Shown: in pieces, positions 9,406-18,486 of the stretch
How the letters are laid out: every line of letters begins with the position of its first letter
Position numbering within the stretch: the stretch's first letter is position 1
DNA from: Methylophilaceae bacterium
GTDB lineage: Bacteria; Pseudomonadota; Gammaproteobacteria; Burkholderiales; Methylophilaceae
Assembly (NCBI GenBank): GCA_028355955.1
Contig: JAOMTQ010000009.1
Location: 1-48,708, forward strand
Direction: 5' to 3'
Length of the DNA: 48,708 nucleotides
Notes under the pieces: generated by a model
What the model saw: only the letters and a program-made list of their open reading frames with translations
What the model was told of the DNA's origin: nothing
Databases searched by the model: none
Position numbers and translations under genes: made by a program

Positions 9406-9822
9406 TTAACCACCGATGTGTCTAGATGCAAATGTTGTTAACAAAGGAAGTTTTGCCGCAGCTAACCTAAATGCTTCTTTGGCTGTAGCTTCATCGACAC
9501 CATCCATTTCGTATAACATTTTTCCTGGCTGTATTTCTGCTACAAAATACTCAACACTACCTTTACCTTTACCCATCCTTACCTCTGCTGGTTTTTTAGT
9601 AATAGGTTTATCGGGAAAGATTCTTATCCAAATTCTACCACCCCTTTTAATATGTCTAGTCATCACCCTTCTTGCAGCCTCAATTTGTCTCGCAGTAATT
9701 CTTCCTCGACCAGTAGCTTTGAGTCCAAAGTCACCAAAACTCACCTTATTTCCTGTTAAAGCAAGACCTCTATTTCTTCCTTTATGCTGTTTTCTATATT
9801 TTTGTCTAGTAGGCTGTAACAT
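9406..9822 (-). CDS. rplP: 50S ribosomal protein L16
   Basis: L16 organises the A-site region of the 50S subunit. The 138-residue protein begins [19 protein letters not shown] and includes [26 protein letters not shown] (around residue 60-85), which are signature segments. It follows rpsC by two bases and precedes rpmC, the usual S10 order. Confidence 0.98.
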   Translation of the reverse strand: MLQPTRQKYRKQHKGRNRGLALTGNKVSFGDFGLKATGRGRITARQIEAARRVMTRHIKRGGRIWIRIFPDKPITKKPAEVRMGKGKGSVEYFVAEIQPGKMLYEMDGVDEATAKEAFRLAAAKLPLLTTFASRHIGG

Positions 9823-9824
9823 TT

Positions 9825-10652
9825 TTATTTCTCATCTTTTTTTGGTTTAGTGGGATCTACTTCTACTTCATCTTTCTTCTTTACTGAAACTTTAGGCTTT
9901 TTAATCTCTTCTGTAGGTTTAGTTTTTTTTACTGCAGCTTTGATTGTTTTTTTTGGTTTAGGTTTTTCAAGTGCTTCCATTTTTTCAACTTGAGATTCTG
10001 TAGCGGTTTTCGGTAATGTTGGGTCCTCAAAAATCTCACCCTTAAATATCCAAACTTTTACCCCAATAATTCCATATTGTGTTTGTGCTCTGGCTGTACC
10101 GTAATCTACATCAGCCCTTAGAGTGTGAAGTGGAACCCTTCCCTCTCGATACCATTCAGATCTAGCAATTTCTATGCCATTGAGTCTGCCAGAACTCATT
10201 ATTTTTATTCCTTGAGCACCCAATCTCATAGCATTTTGCATCGCTCTTTTCATTGCACGCCTAAACATCACTCTTTTTTCAAGTTGTTGGGCAATGCTTT
10301 GTGCAACTAACGTTGCATCAATCTCTGGTTTTCTGACCTCTTCGATATTTAATTGAACAGGAATACCCATTAAGTCTTGTATGCTTGATCTTAAAGATTC
10401 AATATCCTCACCCTTTTTACCTATTACAATACCTGGTCTAGCTGAAAAAATAGTGATTTTGGCATTCTTAGCAGGCCTTTCAATTAAAATTCTACTTACT
10501 GCAGCATTCACCAGTTTCTTATTAAGAAATTCTCTCACCTTTATGTCATTATTTAAAAGAACGGCAAAGTTTTTACTATTTGAATACCATCGCGAAGACC
10601 AATTTTTATTAGTAGCTAAACGAAAACCAGTTGGATTTATTTTTTGTCCCAT
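9825..10652 (-). CDS. rpsC: 30S ribosomal protein S3 with long charged C-terminal extension
   Basis: S3 lines the mRNA entry channel and has helicase function with S4 and S5. The core shows [21 protein letters not shown], a KH domain with [18 protein letters not shown] (about 70-87), and [21 protein letters not shown]. At 275 residues it is about 40 longer than E. coli S3 (233). The excess after about residue 230 is a low-complexity tail of Lys, Pro, Thr and Glu. The extension probably lies on the solvent side; its role is unknown. Confidence 0.97.
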   Translation of the reverse strand: MGQKINPTGFRLATNKNWSSRWYSNSKNFAVLLNNDIKVREFLNKKLVNAAVSRILIERPAKNAKITIFSARPGIVIGKKGEDIESLRSSIQDLMGIPVQLNIEEVRKPEIDATLVAQSIAQQLEKRVMFRRAMKRAMQNAMRLGAQGIKIMSSGRLNGIEIARSEWYREGRVPLHTLRADVDYGTARAQTQYGIIGVKVWIFKGEIFEDPTLPKTATESQVEKMEALEKPKPKKTIKAAVKKTKPTEEIKKPKVSVKKKDEVEVDPTKPKKDEK

Positions 10653-10663
10653 AATTCTCTCTT

Positions 10664-10999
10664 TTAATTGCCCACAGTCACTGTAATATGACTGGTCGGT
10701 TTAATAATTCTTTTACCGCGCCCCTTAGCTCCAGCACGCTGTCTTTTTAAAACTGTTCCTTTATCCACATAAATGGTTTTAATTGCCAACTCATCAATAT
10801 CAGCACCATTATTATTTTCTGCATTCGCTATAGCAGATTCGACAACCTTTTTAACAATTTCAGCCCCTTTCTTTGGACTGAAGGTTAATATGTCAAGCGC
10901 CTTATCCACTTTTTTTCCTCTAATAGAGTCAACAACCAACCTCGCTTTTTGAGGAGATATTCTTACACCTTTAAGTACTGCAGAAACTTCAATAGCCAT
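10664..10999 (-). CDS. rplV: 50S ribosomal protein L22
   Basis: L22 lines the peptide exit tunnel with L4; its beta-hairpin is a site of macrolide-resistance mutations. I chose the ATG at 10999 ([20 protein letters not shown]), which gives 111 residues and has a GAAGGAAT site. The frame stays open to 11080, but that would overlap rpsS by about 77 bases. The C-terminal hairpin reads [22 protein letters not shown], with no insertion or deletion evident. Confidence 0.96.
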   Translation of the reverse strand: MAIEVSAVLKGVRISPQKARLVVDSIRGKKVDKALDILTFSPKKGAEIVKKVVESAIANAENNNGADIDELAIKTIYVDKGTVLKRQRAGAKGRGKRIIKPTSHITVTVGN

Positions 11000-11003
11000 T
11001 TTA

Positions 11004-11279
11004 TTATTCCTTCGTTTTTTTATCGCCAGTATGGCCTCTAAACGTCCTTGTACCAGCAAACTCTCCAAGTTTATGTCCAATCATGTTTTCAACAATTAGG
11101 ACAGGTGTATGCTGCCTGCCGTTATGAATTGCAATGGTAAGGCCAATAAAGTTAGGGAGTATAGTGGATCTCCTTGACCAAGTTTTAATTGGTTTACGAT
11201 CTCTAGTTTCAGATGCAACCTCAACCTTTTTTGCTAAATGAGCATCTACAAATGGCCCTTTTTTTATTGATCTAGACAT
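11004..11279 (-). CDS. rpsS: 30S ribosomal protein S19
   Basis: S19 lies in the 30S head with S13. The 91 residues begin [20 protein letters not shown], include [27 protein letters not shown] in two signature blocks, and end in [17 protein letters not shown]. It is four bases upstream of rplV and nine bases downstream of rplB. Confidence 0.98.
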   Translation of the reverse strand: MSRSIKKGPFVDAHLAKKVEVASETRDRKPIKTWSRRSTILPNFIGLTIAIHNGRQHTPVLIVENMIGHKLGEFAGTRTFRGHTGDKKTKE

Positions 11280-11288
11280 ATTATTTAT

Positions 11289-12122
11289 TTACCTTTTATT
11301 TGACGGTCTACGACTTATTCTCATATTATCCGTACGTTTATTGTTTCTTGTTCGAAAGCCTTTTGCAGGAGTACCCCATGGGCTCACTGGATGTCGACCG
11401 CCTGATGATTTTCCTTCACCACCACCATGTGGATGGTCTACTGGGTTCATCACAACGCCCCTAACCGTAGGACGAATTCCTCTCCATCTGTTTGCACCCG
11501 CTTTACCAATTGATCTTAGGGAATGTTCTTCATTTCCGACCGAACCTATTGTAGCTCTGCAATCAACATGTACCTTTCTTACTTCTCCTGACCTTAGTCT
11601 GAGCTGTGCGTAAATTCCTTCTCTGGCAAGCAGCTGAATCGATGTACCTGCTGACCGAGCAATTTGCGCTCCTTTGCCAGGTTTCAATTCAATACAGTGC
11701 ACTGTACTTCCAACAGGAATATTTTTTAAAGGTAATGAATTTCCAACTTTAAAGGGAGCCTCATTACCACTTAACAGTTCCTCACCAACAGAAATTCCCT
11801 TAGGCGCAATAATATATTTTCTTTCTCCGTCTGCGTAGCATAAAAGTGCTATGTGGGATGATCGGTTTGGATCATATTCAACTGTTTCAACTTTAGCTGG
11901 GATACCATCTTTATTTCTTTTAAAATCAATTAGTCGAACAAATTGCTTATGTCCACCACCTTGATGTCTTACAGTGATCCTGCCAGAACTATTTCTACCG
12001 GAACCTCTTATTTTTTTTTGTAATAACGGACTATAAGGTTTGCCCTTATGTAGCCCAGGTGTCACTACTTTTTCTAACCCTCTTCTTCCTGGTGACGTCG
12101 CTTTTACTTTAATTATAGCCAT
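11289..12122 (-). CDS. rplB: 50S ribosomal protein L2
   Basis: L2 is needed for subunit association and peptidyl transferase centre assembly. The 277 residues contain the OB-fold and SH3-like RNA-binding core and the highly conserved C-terminal block [20 protein letters not shown]; the His in DHPHGG corresponds to the essential His229 of E. coli. The C-terminus ends in basic residues (RRPSNKR). S10-operon position between rplW and rpsS. Confidence 0.99.
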   Translation of the reverse strand: MAIIKVKATSPGRRGLEKVVTPGLHKGKPYSPLLQKKIRGSGRNSSGRITVRHQGGGHKQFVRLIDFKRNKDGIPAKVETVEYDPNRSSHIALLCYADGERKYIIAPKGISVGEELLSGNEAPFKVGNSLPLKNIPVGSTVHCIELKPGKGAQIARSAGTSIQLLAREGIYAQLRLRSGEVRKVHVDCRATIGSVGNEEHSLRSIGKAGANRWRGIRPTVRGVVMNPVDHPHGGGEGKSSGGRHPVSPWGTPAKGFRTRNNKRTDNMRISRRPSNKR

Positions 12123-12140
12123 TTTATATTCCCTATATCC

Positions 12141-12434
12141 TTATTCACCAGTGAAATTAATTTCTTGTCCAGTTTTAATACTTATGTAAGCTTTTTTCCA
12201 ATCATTTCTTTTGCCCATCAATTTCCCAGCTCTTTTTGTTTTGCCATTCATATTTAAAATATTGACTGCTGTAACTTCAACTTTAAACATAAGTTCAATC
12301 GCCTCTTTAACCTCTTTTTTCGTTGCATCTTTTTTTACTTTAAATGCAATTTGGTTGTGTTTATCAGCAATCATAGTTGCCTTTTCAGTAACCTGGGGTG
12401 CTAAAACAGCTTGTAATGATTTATTCACGCTCAT
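12141..12434 (-). CDS. rplW: 50S ribosomal protein L23
   Basis: L23 is the docking site for trigger factor and SRP at the tunnel exit. The 97-residue protein has [22 protein letters not shown] near the N-terminus and [19 protein letters not shown], with the tunnel loop between. Its start overlaps the rplD stop by four bases (ATGA-type), indicating coupled translation. Confidence 0.97.
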   Translation of the reverse strand: MSVNKSLQAVLAPQVTEKATMIADKHNQIAFKVKKDATKKEVKEAIELMFKVEVTAVNILNMNGKTKRAGKLMGKRNDWKKAYISIKTGQEINFTGE

Positions 12435-13057
12435 GCGAACATCCCTTCTAATTTTTTAATTGCGGCTGATGTTGCTATAACTTTTTGGAAATGCACTAAG
12501 CTAACTGGGTCAGCATGTTGTGCTTCAACAACAAGCACATGTGGAATATTTCTTGATGAAAGATATAAGTTTTCATTGAATTCATCGATTAAAATCAATA
12601 CATTATTTTTTACACCCAAAGTATTAATTTTCTCTAGAAACTTTTTAGTTTTTGGAGTTTCAACATCAAACTTCTCAACCACCGTCAATCTCTCTTGTCT
12701 GACAATTTCAGATAAAATAGATCTCATACCTGCACGGTAAGCCTTTTTATTAAGCTTTTGAGTAAAATTTTCATCAGGTCTATTTGGGAATGCTCGACCT
12801 CCGCCACGCCAAATTGGGCTTGATGTCATTCCAGCACGAGCTCTACCTGTTCCTTTTTGTGCCCATGGTCTTTTAGTTGTATGACGAACTTCAGCACGAG
12901 TTTTTTGTGATCTAGTACCTGTTCTTCCATTGTTCATGTAGGAAGTTACTAATTGATGAATTAAACTTTCATTAAAATCTTTAGCAAACGCGTTGTCAGA
13001 GGCGCTAACAGTTTTTTTTGTTTCTTTTCCTTTGCTGTCGATTAATTTTAATTCCAT
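12431..13057 (-). CDS. rplD: 50S ribosomal protein L4
   Basis: L4 lines the exit tunnel with L22; in E. coli it also represses the S10 operon at transcription and translation. The 208 residues include the tunnel loop [32 protein letters not shown] (split here into its usual blocks, about 45-80) and [20 protein letters not shown]. It overlaps rplC by one base and rplW by four. A leader hairpin upstream of rplC is a candidate regulatory target, but this is unproven. Confidence 0.98.
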   Translation of the reverse strand: MELKLIDSKGKETKKTVSASDNAFAKDFNESLIHQLVTSYMNNGRTGTRSQKTRAEVRHTTKRPWAQKGTGRARAGMTSSPIWRGGGRAFPNRPDENFTQKLNKKAYRAGMRSILSEIVRQERLTVVEKFDVETPKTKKFLEKINTLGVKNNVLILIDEFNENLYLSSRNIPHVLVVEAQHADPVSLVHFQKVIATSAAIKKLEGMFA

Positions 13058-13710
13058 TATTTACCTGCCTTTACTTTAATAGCTGGTTTGATTTCGATAT
13101 CAGAACCTTTTGATCCAGGAATTGCACCTTTGATTAAAATTAGGTTTCTTTTAGAATCAATACGAACTACCTCAAGATTTTGTGTTGTTCTTTTTTTTGA
13201 GCCTAGTTGTCCAGACATTTTTTTTCCAGGAAAAACTCTACCTGGATCTTGACAATGCCCAGTTGATCCTAATGAATTATGTGAAACCGAAACGCCGTGG
13301 GTTGCTCTTTGTGATCTGAAATGATGTCTTTTTTGCGCACCCGAAAAACCCTTGCCAACAGTAACTCCCGTTACATCAACTTTTTGACCTTTTTCAAAAG
13401 TATCCACAGAAAAAATTGAGTCAATTGAGTAGGTTGATAGATCATCAGATGATTTGAGTTTGAATTCTCTAAGACCAACGCCTGCCTCTTTAGCAGCTTT
13501 AGCATAATGACCAGTAGCTGCCTTATTTAACTTAGATGGCTTTACACTGCCAAATGCAACTTGAACTCCATAGTAGCCGTCAGTTTCATTAGTTTTAATT
13601 TGAGTCACTCTATTTGGAACAACTTCTAATACTGTTACAGGAATTGATATCCCATCATCAGTAAACACGCGAGTCATTCCGACCTTGCGACCTACAAGCC
13701 CTAAGCTCAT
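13057..13710 (-). CDS. rplC: 50S ribosomal protein L3
   Basis: L3 initiates 50S assembly and reaches the peptidyl transferase centre. I start it at the ATG at 13710 (MSLGLVGRKVGMTRVF, 217 residues), because the AAGGAA site lies seven bases away; the ATG at 13716 almost touches it. The central loop has STGHCQDPGRVFPGKKMSGQ, with the glutamine that PrmB methylates in E. coli. It is the first gene after a strong promoter at 13780-13808. Confidence 0.97.
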   Translation of the reverse strand: MSLGLVGRKVGMTRVFTDDGISIPVTVLEVVPNRVTQIKTNETDGYYGVQVAFGSVKPSKLNKAATGHYAKAAKEAGVGLREFKLKSSDDLSTYSIDSIFSVDTFEKGQKVDVTGVTVGKGFSGAQKRHHFRSQRATHGVSVSHNSLGSTGHCQDPGRVFPGKKMSGQLGSKKRTTQNLEVVRIDSKRNLILIKGAIPGSKGSDIEIKPAIKVKAGK

Positions 13711-13736
13711 GATCATTTCCTTATAATTATTATTTT

Positions 13737-13764
13737 ACAAACTAATTACAATTGATTAGCTTGT
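13737..13764 (-). promoter_or_regulatory. Leader hairpin ahead of rplC
   Basis: Between the rplC promoter and its ribosome-binding site the transcript can form a 10-bp stem, ACAAGCTAAT with ATTAGTTTGT (one G-U pair), around an 8-base loop CAATTGTA. There is no T-run immediately after it, so it is not a standard terminator. In E. coli a larger leader at the start of the S10 operon binds L4; this element is much smaller and only occupies a comparable position. Confidence 0.45.
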
Positions 13765-13779
13765 CTTAAAAAGAGCGCT

Positions 13780-13808
13780 ATTATAACTAACGCTTATTAA
13801 TTTTACAA
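13780..13808 (-). promoter_or_regulatory. Predicted sigma-70 promoter upstream of rplC
   Basis: TTGTAA (13803-13808), which includes the rpsJ stop codon, and a perfect TATAAT (13780-13785) are spaced by exactly 17 bases on the minus strand. Four bases further comes CTCTTTTT (13768-13775). The promoter would allow rplC and the rest of the S10 genes to be transcribed independently of rpsJ and tuf. Confidence 0.8.
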
Positions 13809-14111
13809 CTTTATTTCTACATCAACTCCAGCTGGAAGATCTAATTTCATTAAAGCATCTACAGTCTTATCCGTTGGCTCAAGAATATCCATTAGACGTT
13901 GATGTGTTCTTATCTCAAATTGATCCATTGCTTTCTTATTGACATGAGGTGATCGTAACAAATCAAAGCGTTCTTTCCTGGTAGGAAGTGGAATTGGGCC
14001 TTTTACCAAGGCTCCCGTTCTTTTTGCTGTGTCAACAATTTCTTGTGCAGATTGATCTATTAATTTGTAATCAAAAGCCTTTAAGCGAATACGTATTTTT
14101 TGTGAAGCCAT
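13803..14111 (-). CDS. rpsJ: 30S ribosomal protein S10 (NusE)
   Basis: S10 is both a 30S head protein and, as NusE, a partner of NusB and NusG in transcription antitermination and coupling. The 102 residues begin [21 protein letters not shown] after the Met and contain [19 protein letters not shown] and the [17 protein letters not shown] loop. It is separated from tuf by 57 bases and from rplC by a promoter, so it looks like the last gene of the str transcript. A boxA-like CGCTCTTA lies at 14126-14133 next to its ribosome-binding site. Confidence 0.98.
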   Translation of the reverse strand: MASQKIRIRLKAFDYKLIDQSAQEIVDTAKRTGALVKGPIPLPTRKERFDLLRSPHVNKKAMDQFEIRTHQRLMDILEPTDKTVDALMKLDLPAGVDVEIKL

Positions 14112-14154
14112 TTTAATTTTCCTTTTAAGAGCGAATGTCCATTTCAGAACACTT

Positions 14155-15390
14155 TTTTTTAATTTATCTTATTCAATAACTTTTACTACAACACCTGAGC
14201 CAACTGTTCGGCCACCTTCACGAATCGCAAATCTTAAACCTTCTTCCATCGCGATTGGTGCAATCAATGTTGCTGTAATTGATACATTGTCTCCTGGCAT
14301 TACCATTTCAGTTCCTTCTGGTAACTCTACTGCACCCGTTACATCTGTTGTTCTAAAGTAGAATTGTGGACGATACCCATTAAAGAATGGTGTATGACGA
14401 CCGCCTTCTTCTTTACTTAAGCTGTATATCTCAGCAGTAAATTTAGTATGTGGCTTAATTGAACCTGGCTTACAAAGTACTTGGCCACGTTCTACATCTT
14501 CTCGTGCTGTACCTCTTAATAGAACACCGACGTTATCTCCCGCTTGACCTTGGTCTAATAACTTACGGAACATCTCAACGCCTGTACATGTTGTTTTTAC
14601 TGTATCTTTAAGACCCACAATTTCAATTTCTTCGTTTACTTTAACAACGCCTCGTTCTACTCGGCCTGTTACCACAGTTCCACGTCCAGAGATTGAGAAC
14701 ACATCCTCAACTGGCATTAAGAAATCACCATCGATTGCACGTTTTGGTTCTGGGATGTAACTATCAAGCGCATCAGCCAATTTTAAAATCGCTGGTTCAC
14801 CAATATCTGATTGATCACCTTCAAGTGCTTTAAGAGCTGACCCCATCACGATAGGAATGTCATCACCTGGGAAATCATATTTACTTAGCAATTCACGCAC
14901 TTCCATTTCAACAAGTTCAAGTAGCTCTTTATCATCTACCATATCTGCTTTATTTAGGAATACAACGATATGTGGAACACCCACTTGTCTTGATAAGAGG
15001 ATATGTTCACGCGTCTGAGGCATTGGACCATCAGCTGCTGAACATACAAGGATTGCGCCGTCCATTTGGGCAGCACCTGTAATCATATTTTTCACATAAT
15101 CCGCATGGCCTGGACAGTCTACGTGAGCATAGTGACGTTTTTCTGTTTCATATTCAACGTGAGATGTATTAATTGTTATGCCACGCGCTTTTTCTTCTGG
15201 CGCTGAATCAATCTCTGCAAAATCTTTTTTGTCTCCACCAAATTTTTTGGTCAGTACAGTCGATATTGCTGCTGTTAATGTAGTTTTACCATGATCCACG
15301 TGGCCAATTGTGCCAACGTTGACATGGGGTTTGTTACGCTCAAATTTATCCTTAGCCATAATCTCTTATCCTTATAAAACAGTTTTTTAA
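14155..15390 (-). repeat. Duplicated tuf block, copy 1 of 2
   Basis: This 1236-base block appears identical, base for base, to 30452-31687 (constant offset 16297). The match covers the whole tuf gene plus 14 bases after the stop and 31 bases before the start. Identity ends abruptly on both sides. Such sharp-edged identity is the expected result of gene conversion between the two tuf copies. Confidence 0.9.
14169..15359 (-). CDS. tuf: Elongation factor Tu, copy 1 (str operon)
   Basis: EF-Tu carries aminoacyl-tRNA to the ribosome as a GTP complex. The 396-residue protein has the P-loop GHVDHGKT (19-26), [12 protein letters not shown] (G3), NKADMVD (G4) and the domain 2/3 blocks. The ATG at 15359 follows a site in AAGGATAAG. 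It lies after fusA in the str position and is identical in protein sequence to the copy at 30466-31656. The shared upstream 31 bases give both copies the same ribosome-binding site. Confidence 0.99.
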   Translation of the reverse strand: MAKDKFERNKPHVNVGTIGHVDHGKTTLTAAISTVLTKKFGGDKKDFAEIDSAPEEKARGITINTSHVEYETEKRHYAHVDCPGHADYVKNMITGAAQMDGAILVCSAADGPMPQTREHILLSRQVGVPHIVVFLNKADMVDDKELLELVEMEVRELLSKYDFPGDDIPIVMGSALKALEGDQSDIGEPAILKLADALDSYIPEPKRAIDGDFLMPVEDVFSISGRGTVVTGRVERGVVKVNEEIEIVGLKDTVKTTCTGVEMFRKLLDQGQAGDNVGVLLRGTAREDVERGQVLCKPGSIKPHTKFTAEIYSLSKEEGGRHTPFFNGYRPQFYFRTTDVTGAVELPEGTEMVMPGDNVSITATLIAPIAMEEGLRFAIREGGRTVGSGVVVKVIE

Positions 15391-15393
15391 ATT

Positions 15394-17484
15394 CTAATTT
15401 TTATTAATTACCGCTTCGGCAATATTTCTTGGTGCTTCTGAATAATGTTTAAATTCCATTGAGTAGGTTGCCCTTCCCTGAGATAGTGATCTCACGGTAG
15501 TAGAATACCCAAACATCTCTGCAAGCGGTACTTCACATCTGATCACTTTTCCAGTTGCATTATCTTCCATACCTTGAACAATCCCTCTTCTAGAAGACAA
15601 ATCACCCATTACATCACCCATATATTCTTCGGGAGTTTCAACTTCAACTGCCATCATTGGTTCAAGTAAAACAGGGTCGGCTTTTTTACATCCATCCTTA
15701 AATGCAAAAGAAGCTGCCATTTTAAACGCATTTTCGTTTGAGTCAACGTCATGGTATGAGCCATCATATAAAGTAACCTTTACATCCTCAATAGGATATC
15801 CAGCAAGTACTCCCGCTGTAATAGTTTCTTTAAGGCCTTTGTTTACAGCAGGTATAAATTCTCTCGGCACAGCACCGCCTTTAATAGAATCAACAAATTC
15901 AAAACCTTTTCCAGTTTCATTCGGCTCAATTTTTAACCATACATGACCATACTGCCCTTTACCGCCAGATTGTTTAACAAATTTACCTTCTTGTTCTACC
16001 GATTTTTTGATCGCTTCACGGTAAGCCACCTGGGGTGATCCGATATTAGCTTCAACTGAAAACTCTCGCTTCATCCTATCAACTAAGATTTCGAGGTGTA
16101 ACTCTCCCATCCCAGAAATAATTGTTTGATTAGTTTCTTCATCAGTTTTAACTCGAAATGATGGATCTTCCTGAGCAAGTCTTCCTAGGGCAATCCCCAT
16201 TTTTTCTTGGTCAGCTTTAGTTTTTGGTTCAACTGCAACATGAATAACAGGCTCTGGAAAAACCATGCGCTCCAGAATCACTGCATTTTTTTCCGTACAT
16301 AAAGTATCACCTGTAGTTACATCTTTTAAGCCTACTGCAGCAGCTATATCACCAGCATAGATTTCTTTTATTTCTTCACGGTTATTTGCATGCATTTGCA
16401 AAATTCTACCAATTCTCTCTTTCTTGCCTTTGATAGGATTATAAATTGTATCTCCAGCCTTAATTACACCTGAGTAAGCTCGGAAAAATATTAACTGCCC
16501 AACAAATGGATCTGTCATTATCTTAAATGCAAGTGCAGAAAAGGGTTCATCATCTTTTGCATGTCTTACAATAGGCTTATCAGATTCATCAACTCCCGGT
16601 ATTGGAGGAACATCGGCAGGCGCGGGCATTAATTCAATCACCGCATCAAGCATAGCCTGAACACCTTTATTTTTAAAAGCAGAGCCGCATAACATTGGTA
16701 CAATTTCATTTGAAATTGTTCTAATTCTTAGCCCTTGTTTAATTTCTTCTTCTGATAACTCGCCAGTTTCTAGGTATTTATTCATTAAGTCTTCGTTTGC
16801 TTCTGCAGCAGTTTCAACCATATTGTCATGCCACTTTTGACAAACATCTTTTAGATCATCTGGAATATCTGCATATTCAAACTTTATACCAAAATTTTCC
16901 TCTTCCCATAAGATTGCTTTCATTTTTACAAGGTCAACAACTCCTGTAAAAGTCTCAGCCGCCCCGATTGGCACTTGGATAGGAATCGGGTTAGCTTTAA
17001 GTCTAGATTTCATTTGGTCATAACATTTGAAGAAATCAGCGCCCGCTCTATCCATCTTGTTTACAAAAGCCATTCTAGGCACTTTATATTTATTTGCTTG
17101 TCTCCAAACAGTTTCAGATTGGGGTTGGACTCCACCTACCGCGCAATAAACCATGCAAGCACCATCGAGAACTCTCATCGACCTTTCTACTTCAATTGTG
17201 AAATCAACGTGTCCTGGGGTATCAATAATATTAATTCGGTGTTGATCAAACTGGTTTGCCATTCCACTCCAAAAGCAAGTGGTTGCTGCAGATGTAATTG
17301 TAATACCTCTTTCTTGTTCTTGCTCCATCCAGTCCATTGTAGCAGCGCCATCATGTACCTCACCAATCTTATGATTGACACCTGTGTAAAGCAAAATACG
17401 TTCAGTTGTAGTTGTTTTACCTGCGTCAATATGAGCACTAATACCTATGTTTCTATATCGATTTATTTCAGTTTTACGAGCCAC
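15394..17484 (-). CDS. fusA: Elongation factor G
   Basis: EF-G drives tRNA-mRNA translocation and, with RRF, ribosome recycling. The 696 residues are full length. The G domain shows AHIDAGKT (17-24), DTPGHVDF and [10 protein letters not shown]; domain IV has [14 protein letters not shown], and domain V has [13 protein letters not shown]. It follows rpsG by 34 bases in the rpsL-rpsG-fusA-tuf order of the str operon. Confidence 0.99.
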   Translation of the reverse strand: MARKTEINRYRNIGISAHIDAGKTTTTERILLYTGVNHKIGEVHDGAATMDWMEQEQERGITITSAATTCFWSGMANQFDQHRINIIDTPGHVDFTIEVERSMRVLDGACMVYCAVGGVQPQSETVWRQANKYKVPRMAFVNKMDRAGADFFKCYDQMKSRLKANPIPIQVPIGAAETFTGVVDLVKMKAILWEEENFGIKFEYADIPDDLKDVCQKWHDNMVETAAEANEDLMNKYLETGELSEEEIKQGLRIRTISNEIVPMLCGSAFKNKGVQAMLDAVIELMPAPADVPPIPGVDESDKPIVRHAKDDEPFSALAFKIMTDPFVGQLIFFRAYSGVIKAGDTIYNPIKGKKERIGRILQMHANNREEIKEIYAGDIAAAVGLKDVTTGDTLCTEKNAVILERMVFPEPVIHVAVEPKTKADQEKMGIALGRLAQEDPSFRVKTDEETNQTIISGMGELHLEILVDRMKREFSVEANIGSPQVAYREAIKKSVEQEGKFVKQSGGKGQYGHVWLKIEPNETGKGFEFVDSIKGGAVPREFIPAVNKGLKETITAGVLAGYPIEDVKVTLYDGSYHDVDSNENAFKMAASFAFKDGCKKADPVLLEPMMAVEVETPEEYMGDVMGDLSSRRGIVQGMEDNATGKVIRCEVPLAEMFGYSTTVRSLSQGRATYSMEFKHYSEAPRNIAEAVINKN

Positions 17485-17518
17485 TTTATTCTATTACCTT
17501 ATCTAATTAGTTAAAAAT

Positions 17519-17989
17519 CTAAAATCTGAAGTGTGAAAAAGCTTTATTCGCCTCAGCCATTCGGTGCACTTCATCTCTTTTCTTCATTGCAGCACCTTTA
17601 TTTTCTGAAGCCTCTAAAATTTCTGCGGCGAGCCTTAAACCCATTGATTTTTCACCTCTGTTTCGAGCTGCGTCACGTAGCCAACGCATTGCCAAAGCTG
17701 ACCTTCTAGATGGCCTTACTTCTACCGGTACTTGATAATTAGCTCCACCAACACGCCTACTTTTTACTTCTACAACCGGTCGGATATTTTCTAATGCTAA
17801 TGAAAAAGTTTCTAGTGGGTCTTTACCACTTTTTGTTTTTATTTGGTCAAAAGCACCATAAATTATTCTTTCAGCCACAGATTTCTTTCCACTACTCATG
17901 ATTACGTTAACGAATTTGGAAACTTCTTGACTCGAAAACTTAGGGTCATTAAGTATGATTCTTTTTGGGACTTCTCTTCTTCTAGGCAT
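17519..17989 (-). CDS. rpsG: 30S ribosomal protein S7
   Basis: S7 nucleates assembly of the 30S head and contacts E-site tRNA; in E. coli it represses the str operon. The 156 residues start [18 protein letters not shown] and include [19 protein letters not shown] and a [20 protein letters not shown] ending. It lies 21 bases downstream of rpsL. Confidence 0.98.
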   Translation of the reverse strand: MPRRREVPKRIILNDPKFSSQEVSKFVNVIMSSGKKSVAERIIYGAFDQIKTKSGKDPLETFSLALENIRPVVEVKSRRVGGANYQVPVEVRPSRRSALAMRWLRDAARNRGEKSMGLRLAAEILEASENKGAAMKKRDEVHRMAEANKAFSHFRF

Positions 17990-18010
17990 ATTTTTTAATC
18001 TCTTATTAAA

Positions 18011-18388
18011 TTAAGTTGCTTTGGGACGTTTAGCACCATATTTTGATCTAGCTTGTTTTCTATCATTTACTCCTGCAGTATCCAAACTTCCTCTAACCAT
18101 ATGATAACGAACACCAGGCAAATCTTTCACTCTCCCACCTCTTAATAAGACAACAGAGTGCTCTTGTAAATTATGGCCTTCACCGCCAATATAACTAATT
18201 ACTTCATAACCAGTTGTTAGCTTTACCTTTGCAACCTTTCTTAAAGCAGAGTTAGGTTTTTTTGGTGTTGTTGTATAAACCCGAGTACAAACACCTCTTT
18301 TTTGCGGAGAAGCGTTTAATGCTGGTACTTTACTCTTTTCAATAACTCTCTTTCGAGGTTTACGGATTAATTGGTTAATTGTAGGCAT
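18011..18388 (-). CDS. rpsL: 30S ribosomal protein S12
   Basis: S12 controls decoding accuracy. The 125 residues start [15 protein letters not shown] and contain [19 protein letters not shown] and [20 protein letters not shown]. The lysines of PKKPN and the later KDLPGV are those whose mutation gives streptomycin resistance elsewhere; both are wild type. It is the first gene of the str operon and is preceded by the best promoter in the window. Confidence 0.99.
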   Translation of the reverse strand: MPTINQLIRKPRKRVIEKSKVPALNASPQKRGVCTRVYTTTPKKPNSALRKVAKVKLTTGYEVISYIGGEGHNLQEHSVVLLRGGRVKDLPGVRYHMVRGSLDTAGVNDRKQARSKYGAKRPKAT

Positions 18389-18444
18389 CTAATTTCCTTA
18401 ATATATGTAATTACTTATGTTTTAAAATTGATAAAAAGACGAGA

Positions 18445-18473
18445 ATTGTATTTTGCTTCTAACATAATGTCAA
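18445..18473 (-). promoter_or_regulatory. Predicted sigma-70 promoter of the str operon (rpsL)
   Basis: A perfect TTGACA (18468-18473) and TACAAT (18445-18450) are separated by exactly 17 bases on the minus strand. Four bases later comes GTCTTTTT (18433-18440), the same kind of pyrimidine block as at the rplN and rplC promoters. It lies in the 98-base gap between rpoC and rpsL, showing that the str genes need not depend on rpoBC transcription. Confidence 0.88.
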
Positions 18474-18486
18474 TTTAAATTGATAA

